Assembly (NCBI GenBank): GCA_902766675.1
Contig: CACXEN010000155.1
Location: forward strand, 1-12,530
Direction of reading: 5' to 3'
Length of the DNA stretch: 12,530 bases
Source of the DNA: an uncultured Erysipelotrichaceae bacterium
Lineage (GTDB): Bacteria > Bacillota_I > Bacilli_A > Erysipelotrichales > Erysipelotrichaceae
Every line of letters begins with the position of its first letter. The stretch's first letter is position 1. Positions 1 to 6,306 of the stretch are shown piece by piece. The notes under the pieces were generated by a model. It was not told where the DNA came from, made no database searches, and saw only the letters and a program-made list of their open reading frames with translations. The translations under genes and the position numbers were made by a program.

Positions 1-1031
1 AAATACATCGAATAATTACGCAATGTTTTTGATTGATTGAATTGACGCATATTGATTGGAACTTGGATGCGGAAAACGCCACTTGTTTTATCAATGGCAC
101 GTTTGCTTGCAATAAACATCAAAGCCAATATATATGCACTAATCGTACTATTATATTTTTTAGAAACTTCTTTTAATTGTTCTAGTGGCATTTCATAATG
201 AAATATTCTACTTGGTTTTATAGTTGTGATTTTGCCTTTTAGTTGTAATGATTTTTCTCCCATCATCATTGAGATATCTTTATTACTTTCTGCATCATCA
301 AAACAATTCTTCACTTCTTCTTTATTTACTTCTTCATTAATATCTAATATTCCTTCCCCACATGCACTGACATTCTTTAGAAGTCTTAAATATTCATTTG
401 TAAGAGTCTTTAGAAATACCATTCCACCTGTACCATCCGTCACAACATGGAATATTTCAATACTAATTCTCTTTTTATAATAAAGAATACGTAGGGAGCG
501 AGATGTACGTAATACAATTGAAATTGGTTTACATGGAATATCTGTTTCTTCTTCTACTTTGATAATGCCATGATTCGTTTCTAAATATGGCCAGAACACT
601 CCACCTTTTACTGCAGCCGCAAATGTCGGAAATCTTTTCATTGTGAAATTCACTGCGATTTGAAGTAATTCTGGAACGATATCCTCTTTTAAGGTAATGG
701 ATAAGCGAAACATCTGCATTTGCCCGTTTCTTAAACCAAGTGGATAAATAACTCCAGCATTATCAATCATGTAACATGTTTCGTGAATGTTGCGATAATA
801 TTCACCTAGGTTTTTTAAATCTAGACGCTGTATGATTTCTGAAGTGGAATAGTTATGATCTAAGTAATATGCAATCGCACGTAAAAAATCATGCACCATT
901 TCATTTTTTTGCACACGTGGAATATCAATTCTTTCTTCTAGTTGTTGTACGTAGTGATTGAGCATTTCAACATCTTTTGTCTCAAGTCCACCACATAATA
1001 CTTCTAGATATGCTTGATTACTTTTATTCAT
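1..1031 (-). CDS. Condensation-domain-like acyltransferase (alcohol acetyltransferase family), partial
   Basis: The frame is open from the ATG at 1031 down to the left edge, giving 343 residues; the C-terminus lies outside the window. Residues 195-200 read HVVTDG, the HxxxDG catalytic signature shared by NRPS condensation, chloramphenicol-type and alcohol O-acetyltransferases, in which the histidine acts as the base for acyl transfer from a CoA or carrier thioester. The family start (a D-N-A-x-I-Y-P-like motif) occurs only at residues 90-96, so an extra helical segment of about 85 residues precedes the enzyme fold. No membrane segment or signal peptide is seen. The start overlaps the stop of the phosphoesterase gene upstream (ATGA), implying translational coupling; the ribosome site is weak (an AAAGAG-like stretch). 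The acyl donor and acceptor cannot be read from the sequence. The family assignment is good, the function is inferred. Confidence 0.8.
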   Translation of the reverse strand, partial: MNKSNQAYLEVLCGGLETKDVEMLNHYVQQLEERIDIPRVQKNEMVHDFLRAIAYYLDHNYSTSEIIQRLDLKNLGEYYRNIHETCYMIDNAGVIYPLGLRNGQMQMFRLSITLKEDIVPELLQIAVNFTMKRFPTFAAAVKGGVFWPYLETNHGIIKVEEETDIPCKPISIVLRTSRSLRILYYKKRISIEIFHVVTDGTGGMVFLKTLTNEYLRLLKNVSACGEGILDINEEVNKEEVKNCFDDAESNKDISMMMGEKSLQLKGKITTIKPSRIFHYEMPLEQLKEVSKKYNSTISAYILALMFIASKRAIDKTSGVFRIQVPINMRQFNQSKTLRNYSMY

Positions 1032-1513
1032 CGATAAATCTCTTTCGGAATATCTTTGATTTCAACTTCTATTTCATTTCCATCGACATATAACAACATA
1101 TATTTTCCAATTACGCCATCACGAGGAAATGTTGTTGAACCTGGATTTAATAATCGAATGCCATCTTTTTCCATATCGAAAACACGATGTGTATGTCCAA
1201 AACAAGCTACTTGGCAGTTGCATCTTTTTGCATGCTCAATTAAAGTCTTATGATTATCAATATTCACTTTATCTCTATTTCCATGCACAAGTAAAAAACG
1301 TAGCCCTTCTACCTCTATAACTAACTCATCCGGAAGTGTCGCAAAATAATCATTATTTCCACTTACAACATACCATCCTTCTAACTCTTTATCACTGAGT
1401 TCTGAATCACCACAGTGAAAATAATAATCCGCATTTTGATGTGTATTTTTGATATATTCCATTGCGGCATAGTCATAATGATTATCACTTGCTAATACAA
1501 TTAACTTACTCAT
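1028..1513 (-). CDS. yfcE: YfcE/MJ0936-type metallophosphoesterase
   Basis: A 161-residue calcineurin-like phosphoesterase of the small YfcE/MJ0936/YsnB type. All five metal motifs are visible: DxH at residues 10-12, GD at 35-36, GNND at 52-55, HG at 77-78 and GHTH at 106-109, followed by the family NPGS at 123-126. Such proteins bind two divalent metals (often Mn) and hydrolyse phosphodiesters in vitro; the physiological substrate is generally unknown. The length is normal for the family and the protein should be cytosolic. It lies 39 bp downstream of a CorC-type gene and overlaps the next acyltransferase gene by 4 bp, so the last two are very probably cotranslated. The ribosome site is weak (GGTAG about 12 bases before ATG). 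The symbol reflects family membership only. Confidence 0.9.
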   Translation of the reverse strand: MSKLIVLASDNHYDYAAMEYIKNTHQNADYYFHCGDSELSDKELEGWYVVSGNNDYFATLPDELVIEVEGLRFLLVHGNRDKVNIDNHKTLIEHAKRCNCQVACFGHTHRVFDMEKDGIRLLNPGSTTFPRDGVIGKYMLLYVDGNEIEVEIKDIPKEIYR

Positions 1514-1533
1514 ATATTCATTCTACCAAATGG

Positions 1534-1560
1534 AAAAAGAAATCGTATGCTTTTACGATT
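1534..1560 (-). terminator. Weak hairpin at end of the CNNM gene, possible attenuator
   Basis: Read on the minus strand, a 7-bp perfect stem AATCGTA/TACGATT with a 6-base loop is followed by TCTTTTT. The stem includes the stop codon of the upstream CorC-type gene. The stem is AT-rich and the U tract is interrupted, so it is at best a partial terminator, placed to reduce expression of the phosphoesterase and acyltransferase genes relative to the CNNM pair. No convincing promoter was found in the 39-bp gap after it, which argues for read-through. Confidence 0.4.
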
Positions 1561-2824
1561 CCTTTTCTTCTTCATCTAAAACTTTTAAGAGAACTTTCAT
1601 AACTCTTCTTTCATCCACTGCCAAAATCGTTACTTCAATTTTCTCATAAACAAATGTTTGGTTTACATGTGGGAACTCTTCTAGCATTTCAATACACCAT
1701 CCACCAACTGTCTCACTTTCAAAATCAAATGACAATTCATCATATCCTAACAAATCCATTAAATCCGTAATTGGTGTATCTCCATCAATTTGGTAGACAC
1801 CTTTTCTTACTTCTAAGACTTCTGTTTCAACAACATCTGTTTCATCCCAAATTTCACCTACAATTTCTTCTAAAACATCTTCCATCGTTACCACACCTAA
1901 TGTTCCACCATATTCATCTGTAACAATCGCTAGATGTTGTTGAGAATCTCTTAACATTTCTAATACATTTGGAAGCTTCATTGTTTTATATACGAAGTAA
2001 GGTTGCATCAATAATGATTTGATATCTACTTCTTTTTGATCCAGTGCGGCTTTTAAGAAATGATTTAAAGATAAGATACCAATAATATTATCAATACTAT
2101 CTTCATATACTGGTAGTCTTGAGAAACTAGAGTTCTCAATCGTTTCCATAATTTCTTCTGTTGTTGCATCGCAATCAATTGCGATAATGTCTACTCTTGC
2201 GGTCATGACTTCTGAAACAGATATATCTGCGAAATCAATCGCTGCACTAACGAGCTCTGAAGAATCTTCATCCAACACTTCTTCATCTTCAGCCGTTTCG
2301 ATTATTGAGTGTAACTCTTCCACCGCTGCATCTTCATCATCGATTTCCTCGCCCTTCATATGTCCCGTTATCAATTCAACAATCTTTACAACAACCCATG
2401 TAACCGGTTTGAAGATTGTCATCAAGAAACGCAACGGCTTTGCGAAAGCGAGCGCAAATCTTGTGGCATTTTTCTTTGCGGTAATCTTTGGGATTGTTTC
2501 ACCAAAGATAATTACAAGTATCGTTAATACAACAGTGGAAATCCATGTGTATTTTTCACCAATTAAAGTAATCACTAATATGGATCCTAATGAAGAAGCA
2601 GCAATATTCACCAAGTTATTACCAACTAGAATTGTGGATAATACATCATCAAATTTTTCTGCCATGCTTACTGCAACCCGTGCAGAATCATTGCCTTCTT
2701 CTTTTGCGTTTTCTAAACGAATTTTATTGCATGAAGAGAAACTCATTTCACTAGCAGAGAAAAATGCCGAGAAAACAATACATACAATAATTGAAATGAT
2801 TATTATTGTCACAAATGTGTTCAT
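1553..2824 (-). CDS. CNNM/CorC (HlyC/CorC) family membrane protein, canonical copy
   Basis: A 423-residue protein of the usual CNNM-CBS-CBS-CorC_HlyC layout. Residues 1 to about 155 form the membrane domain. It carries the family motifs FFSASE (21-26), GNNLVN (68-73) and FGETIPK (107-113), the conserved polar positions thought to bind Mg2+ or Na+ in this family. Two CBS repeats follow at about 205-265 and 275-330, ending in the acidic EYGGTLGVVTMEDVLEE stretch; the C-terminal CorC_HlyC domain covers about 340-420. Family members are linked to Mg2+ or cobalt efflux. The ATG overlaps the stop of the upstream paralogue (ATGA) and has a strong AGGAGG 7 bases upstream, so this copy is likely well translated. 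It is closely similar to the gene before it and probably arose by tandem duplication. Confidence 0.93.
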   Translation of the reverse strand: MNTFVTIIIISIIVCIVFSAFFSASEMSFSSCNKIRLENAKEEGNDSARVAVSMAEKFDDVLSTILVGNNLVNIAASSLGSILVITLIGEKYTWISTVVLTILVIIFGETIPKITAKKNATRFALAFAKPLRFLMTIFKPVTWVVVKIVELITGHMKGEEIDDEDAAVEELHSIIETAEDEEVLDEDSSELVSAAIDFADISVSEVMTARVDIIAIDCDATTEEIMETIENSSFSRLPVYEDSIDNIIGILSLNHFLKAALDQKEVDIKSLLMQPYFVYKTMKLPNVLEMLRDSQQHLAIVTDEYGGTLGVVTMEDVLEEIVGEIWDETDVVETEVLEVRKGVYQIDGDTPITDLMDLLGYDELSFDFESETVGGWCIEMLEEFPHVNQTFVYEKIEVTILAVDERRVMKVLLKVLDEEEKES

Positions 2825-4101
2825 GCTTCTTCCTCCTTTTCATCTAATTTCTTTAATTTCAGTCTTAAGATGCGATTCTCTTTCATCATTTGTACTGTAA
2901 TTAAAGTATTTAAGAATCTAAAAGAGTCTCCTTCTTCTGGAATTTCAGTGAAGTTTTCAAAAGCTAGTTCACTCATGATTTTGTTTTCATATTCTTCTTT
3001 TACTTCATCATTGTAATCGATATCCAATACATCTAATACTGTTAGAATAGGCTCCGTTGCATCGATTGAATATAGTGAATCTGTAATTTGGATTATCGAT
3101 TCTTGCACATAGTCATCTTCATCCCAAATTTCGCCAACTAACTCTTCTAATATATCCTCTACTGTAACAATTCCTAGAGTCCCACCATAGTTATCTGTTA
3201 CAACCGCAACATTAGCTTTTTCTTTTTGCATCGTCTCTAATACATCATCGATTTTCGCAGATTGATGCACAAAAATTGGCGCATCTAAAAATGAACGAAT
3301 GTCTGCCACGTTTTCTTTCTTTAAATAAGCTTTGATATATTTTCGAATTTGTAATATACCAATAATTTTATCTATTGTATTCTCATATACAGGAAGTCTT
3401 GAGTGATTTCCATTTTTTATTGTTTCTATTATTTCTTCAGGTGTGCTATCCACATCAATAGAAACGATATCCACCCTACTTGTCAGAATGCTTTCGACTG
3501 TAACATCTTGGAATTGTAACGCAGAAGAAATCAGTTCGCCTTGATCTTCATCCAAAGTTCCTGCTTCTGTCATATCTTCAATGATGTCATACAATTCATC
3601 TTCCGTAACAGATACTTCATTATCTCCCTTTGACATTTTCGCAACTGCATTTCCTAGCCACGCTAAAGCAACCGCAAATGGTTTAAGAATTGTCATGAAG
3701 AAAGAAAGTATTCCTGATGTCGCCAACGAAAACTTTTCACTATATTTTCTTCCAATAGATTTTGGCAACATTTCGCCAAAAAAGAATATGATCAATGTAA
3801 AAATAATTGTGGATAAAGTAACTGCTGAAACGCCCCAAATCCTCGTTACATTCACTGTAACAATTGAGGCTGCTAATATATGAATGATATTCGTACAAAT
3901 CAGTATCGTTGTGATTGCACGTTCAAAGTTATCTGTTATAACCAAAGCACGCTTTGCGCTTGTATTTCCTTTATCTGCCATCACTTTTAAACGAGTTCTT
4001 GAAACAGACGCAAATGCTGTTTCACATATCGCAAAGTAAAAAGCTCCAATAATTAATATAACTATAATAATCACCGACGATAAACTACCACCATCGTCCA
4101 T
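2821..4101 (-). CDS. CNNM/CorC family membrane protein, divergent copy
   Basis: A 426-residue paralogue of the following gene with the same order of parts: membrane domain to about 160, linker, two CBS repeats (about 205-330), and a CorC_HlyC domain ending in an acidic tail. The CBS part is well kept, with SRLPVYE and DNYGGTLGIVTVEDILEE. The membrane motifs differ: where the other copy has FSASE and GNNLVN, this one has FAICE (23-27) and CTNIIH (69-74), while FGE (108-110) is kept. The loss of small polar side chains at the presumed ion site suggests altered ion choice or a regulatory partner role; this is inference. An AGGTGA ribosome site lies 9 bases before the ATG, and a promoter is visible at 4165-4136. 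It is first gene of the minus-strand unit running to the left edge. Confidence 0.92.
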   Translation of the reverse strand: MDDGGSLSSVIIIVILIIGAFYFAICETAFASVSRTRLKVMADKGNTSAKRALVITDNFERAITTILICTNIIHILAASIVTVNVTRIWGVSAVTLSTIIFTLIIFFFGEMLPKSIGRKYSEKFSLATSGILSFFMTILKPFAVALAWLGNAVAKMSKGDNEVSVTEDELYDIIEDMTEAGTLDEDQGELISSALQFQDVTVESILTSRVDIVSIDVDSTPEEIIETIKNGNHSRLPVYENTIDKIIGILQIRKYIKAYLKKENVADIRSFLDAPIFVHQSAKIDDVLETMQKEKANVAVVTDNYGGTLGIVTVEDILEELVGEIWDEDDYVQESIIQITDSLYSIDATEPILTVLDVLDIDYNDEVKEEYENKIMSELAFENFTEIPEEGDSFRFLNTLITVQMMKENRILRLKLKKLDEKEEEA

Positions 4102-4135
4102 AATGGCAAATCACCTACCTTTATCAATGTTCAAT

Positions 4136-4165
4136 ATTATCGCATATCATATATAGAATTATCAA
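4136..4165 (-). promoter_or_regulatory. Promoter of the CNNM pair
   Basis: On the minus strand, TTGATA (4165-4160) and GATAAT (4141-4136) are separated by 18 bases, with TGC directly before the -10 giving an extended -10 element. Transcription should begin near 4129, leaving a leader of about 28 bases that holds the AGGTGA ribosome site at 4116-4111. It is a housekeeping sigma-type promoter read by eye. Confidence 0.6.
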
Positions 4166-4177
4166 GTAATCCACTTG

Positions 4178-4570
4178 TTATCTAATGATATCTTCTACTT
4201 TTTCAATTAGTTGTTCATAGTTTTCTACATTATATGCTTCTTCATTGATAATGAGCTTTCCATCAATGAAATGAAATATTGTTTGGCCTCCTTTTGGTAA
4301 AACCAAACGGAATAATATGTCTTTGCCCTCTTTAGGCATAGTAGTTTTTGATTTTACTCTTATATTTTCCAATGCATCAATACAAGATCGAATATCCTCT
4401 TGTTGGGTAATCAATTTATAGTTTTCATTGACACTATATTCAATTCGACTTGGCAATTGCATATTGTCATAACCAATTTTCGAAAATAGTCTTGTAGAAG
4501 ATGCACATCCCACAAGTAAAAATATAACAATCAATACTATAAATTTTTTAAGATAATTCATTTGTTTCAT
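4178..4570 (-). CDS. Small predicted lipoprotein of unknown function
   Basis: A 130-residue protein (127 if translation begins at the second methionine, residue 4). It opens with lysines, a hydrophobic stretch and the lipobox LVGC with the lipidated cysteine at residue 22, so it should be processed by signal peptidase II and anchored on the outer face of the membrane. The remaining roughly 108 residues are mixed polar with alternating beta-like segments (for example DILFRLVLP and TIFHFIDGKLIIN), resembling a small beta-rich domain, and I do not recognise a family. Neither start has a visible Shine-Dalgarno site. It is divergent from the DUF554 gene, with 60 bp between the starts, and lies 76 bp upstream of the CNNM promoter unit on the same strand, with no terminator seen between. 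Confidence 0.75.
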   Translation of the reverse strand: MKQMNYLKKFIVLIVIFLLVGCASSTRLFSKIGYDNMQLPSRIEYSVNENYKLITQQEDIRSCIDALENIRVKSKTTMPKEGKDILFRLVLPKGGQTIFHFIDGKLIINEEAYNVENYEQLIEKVEDIIR

Positions 4571-4587
4571 AATTAATACAATTTTAT

Positions 4588-4599
4588 ATCAAATTTGAT
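4588..4599. promoter_or_regulatory. 12-bp perfect palindrome in divergent intergenic region, candidate operator
   Basis: ATCAAATTTGAT is a perfect inverted repeat without a spacer, lying between the lipoprotein and DUF554 starts and overlapping the -35 element of the DUF554 promoter. That position would suit a dimeric repressor acting on one or both genes. AT-rich 12-mers of this kind can occur by chance, and no regulator gene lies nearby. Confidence 0.3.
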
Positions 4600-4623
4600 T
4601 TGCACGCATTACCGTTTTACAAT
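4595..4623 (+). promoter_or_regulatory. Promoter of the DUF554 gene, apparently leaderless
   Basis: TTGATT (4595-4600) and TACAAT (4618-4623) are spaced by exactly 17 bases. The ATG begins at 4631, eight bases after the -10, where transcription would be expected to start. No Shine-Dalgarno sequence lies between, so the message is probably leaderless. This supports the ATG at 4631 over an in-frame TTG at 4595, which is itself the first base of the -35 box. Confidence 0.6.
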
Positions 4624-4630
4624 TACATCT

Positions 4631-5347
4631 ATGATTGGACTAGGCACAATTATTAATGTCATTGCGATTATAGCCGGTGGTATACTAGGAACCTTTGGAA
4701 AAAAGCTTCTATCAACTTCTATGCAAGATGGCCTATTAAAAGCCAATGGCTTAGCAGTTATATTCTTAGGTATATCTGGTGTTTTAAAAGAAATCTTTGT
4801 GTTAGAGAATAATCAATTATCTACACAAGGAACTTTAATGATGATTATCTCCCTTGCGGTAGGCACAATTATTGGCGAAGCTTTTCATTTTGAAGAAAAG
4901 TTTGAATCATTTGGCACATGGTTAAAAAAGAAAACAGGTAATCAAGAAGATGATAGTTTCCTCAATGCTTTTTTGACTGCCACATTTACAGTATGTATTG
5001 GCGCAATGGCAATTGTTGGCGCTATTCAAGATGGTTTAAATCAAGGATATGAAACACTATTATTAAAAGGTTTATTGGACTTTATCATTATTATGGTTAT
5101 GGCTAGTTCCCTTGGAAAAGGATGTATCTTTTCTTTTATTCCAGTTGCTATATTCCAAGGGCTCATCACTTTATTAGCACAAGTCATTTCACCAATTATG
5201 ACTACCCAAGCGATTTCTAATCTATCACTTGTTGGAAATATATTAATCACCTGTGTTGGTATTAATTTAATTTGTCCTAAAACAATAAAAGTAGTCAATA
5301 TGTTGCCGGCTGTTTTGGTTGCTGTTATATATGCTTTTTTCCAATAA
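4631..5347 (+). CDS. DUF554 family integral membrane protein
   Basis: A 238-residue hydrophobic protein with about six or seven membrane segments and glycine-rich loops. It starts MIGLGTIINVIAIIAGGILG, the typical opening of the DUF554 family (B. subtilis YdfK and E. coli YqgA type). Further family-like stretches are the GLAVIFLGISG segment near residues 40-50 and the segment near 120-140 around CIGAMAIVGAIQDGLNQG. The role is unknown; it is usually called a possible transporter. The frame is also open upstream to a TTG at 4595, but the added residues are not hydrophobic, do not fit the family, and coincide with promoter elements. The downstream TIM-barrel gene is 64 bp away on the same strand with no terminator between, so some read-through is likely. 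Confidence 0.88.
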   Translation: MIGLGTIINVIAIIAGGILGTFGKKLLSTSMQDGLLKANGLAVIFLGISGVLKEIFVLENNQLSTQGTLMMIISLAVGTIIGEAFHFEEKFESFGTWLKKKTGNQEDDSFLNAFLTATFTVCIGAMAIVGAIQDGLNQGYETLLLKGLLDFIIIMVMASSLGKGCIFSFIPVAIFQGLITLLAQVISPIMTTQAISNLSLVGNILITCVGINLICPKTIKVVNMLPAVLVAVIYAFFQ

Positions 5348-5351
5348 TAAT

Positions 5352-5382
5352 TTGCATACAGCTCGAAAATATCTGCTATAAT
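5352..5382 (+). promoter_or_regulatory. Extended -10 promoter of the TIM-barrel gene
   Basis: A perfect TATAAT (5377-5382) is preceded by TGC, giving an extended -10. A TTGCAT at 5352-5357 is a possible -35, but the 19-base spacer is long. Expected start near 5389, leaving a leader of about 23 bases. The ribosome site AGGAGG (5399-5404) lies 7 bases before the ATG at 5412. Confidence 0.6.
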
Positions 5383-5411
5383 AATCGGACTGAATATCAG
5401 GAGGTTTTACG

Positions 5412-6209
5412 ATGCGAAAGTTGATGAAAATTGCTTTAGATCCCGAACAAATTCGTATTAAGAATCAATATGATCGATTCGATGGATATGAAATACATTT
5501 GTATGGTGATGAAAGAGATCATTTTGAATTAGCTGAAACAATACATAAACCTATCGTTACAGTGCACTATCCAATTCCTGATTGCGATGTATACGATGTC
5601 GTTAGTCAATTCAAAAATGACTATGCAAAAAAAGTATTTGATTTATGTAATACATATAAAGCTGGTTTAGTAGTCCATGCGGAAACTGGATTAGCCCGTT
5701 TAAAAACAAATCCTTATTTAGATGAATTCTGTGATTTTATCAAAGAAAGTGGAATTCACTTACATGTAGAAAACTGTTATAGAACTTGCGGTGCAGTAGA
5801 AAGTCTAAAGTTATGTAATTATCTACGTGATCGTATTGGCTATGACAAAGTATTCCCATTATTAGATACATGTCACTTAATTATGTCTGAGATGTCTTTC
5901 AAATTTGAAGAGATGTCATTCTTCTCAACAATTGATGCATATACAAGTGATAACTTCATTATTCACTTAAATGACTGTATTGGCTCTGGTGAAAAAGAAA
6001 CTGGTGGTATTCATGGCACAAACTTCTATGCCAACCAATATCTTCTATGGAACATTCTTTGGAAATTAAAAGAAATTGTAAAACGTGGTATCAATATTGA
6101 CTTAGTCTTAGAAGTTGATGAAGTAGATTATAACTATCCTACAAACGCAGATATACTTGCCAAAAATGTAAATCGTATGTGGGAAGAATTACAACAAATC
6201 AAAGATTAA
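5412..6209 (+). CDS. Endonuclease IV-like / xylose isomerase-like TIM-barrel protein
   Basis: A 265-residue cytosolic TIM barrel of the AP endonuclease 2 / sugar isomerase superfamily. Metal-ligand positions match those of E. coli endonuclease IV in order and spacing: H52, H89, E120 (HVEN), D152 and H155 (LDTCH), H185 (HLND), H201 and E234 (VLEVDE) correspond to H69, H109, E145, D179, H182, H216, H231 and E261. The ninth ligand, D229, falls on G199. The N-terminal GAHVSAAGG motif of true endonuclease IV is absent, so DNA repair is doubtful; a sugar or sugar-phosphate isomerase, or an unknown metal enzyme, is as likely. A strong AGGAGG site supports the first of two nearby ATGs (M1 rather than M5). 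It has its own promoter and terminator, so it can be a single-gene unit. Confidence 0.85.
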   Translation: MRKLMKIALDPEQIRIKNQYDRFDGYEIHLYGDERDHFELAETIHKPIVTVHYPIPDCDVYDVVSQFKNDYAKKVFDLCNTYKAGLVVHAETGLARLKTNPYLDEFCDFIKESGIHLHVENCYRTCGAVESLKLCNYLRDRIGYDKVFPLLDTCHLIMSEMSFKFEEMSFFSTIDAYTSDNFIIHLNDCIGSGEKETGGIHGTNFYANQYLLWNILWKLKEIVKRGINIDLVLEVDEVDYNYPTNADILAKNVNRMWEELQQIKD

Positions 6210-6232
6210 CATGGTAACTACCATGTTTTTTT
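6208..6232 (+). terminator. Terminator of the TIM-barrel gene
   Basis: A 7-bp stem AACATGG/CCATGTT with a TAACTA loop is followed by a run of seven T. It starts within the stop codon of the gene. A minus-strand terminator for the converging gene lies 35 bp further on. Confidence 0.8.
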
Positions 6233-6266
6233 ATGAATGAATCTTTGTGATTTGTAGTAGATAAAT

Positions 6267-6293
6267 AAAAAAGGCCTGATTTTCATCAGACCT
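6267..6293 (-). terminator. Terminator of the sigma-peptidase fusion gene
   Basis: On the minus strand a 9-bp stem AGGTCTGAT/ATCAGGCCT (one G-T pair) closes a GAAA tetraloop and is followed by six T. It lies 14 bp after the stop codon at 6307. Confidence 0.85.
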
Positions 6294-6306
6294 AATTTGA
6301 TTAACC

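Noticed and set aside
226..480. 84-residue plus-strand open frame near the left edge
   Set aside because: It is antisense to the acyltransferase frame, which is open through the whole region and holds the HxxxDG motif on the minus strand.
2187..2900. 237-residue plus-strand open frame
   Set aside because: It lies entirely opposite the two CNNM genes, which have full domain structure and ribosome sites; its serine-rich translation is the usual antisense shadow.
4595..4630. Longer DUF554 protein starting at TTG 4595
   Set aside because: The extra 12 residues do not fit the family start, and the TTG is part of a -35 box; the ATG at 4631 gives the typical N-terminus.
6233..6266. Gap between converging terminators as a possible small gene
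   Set aside because: Too short and AT-rich, with no structure; it is simply the space between the two terminators.
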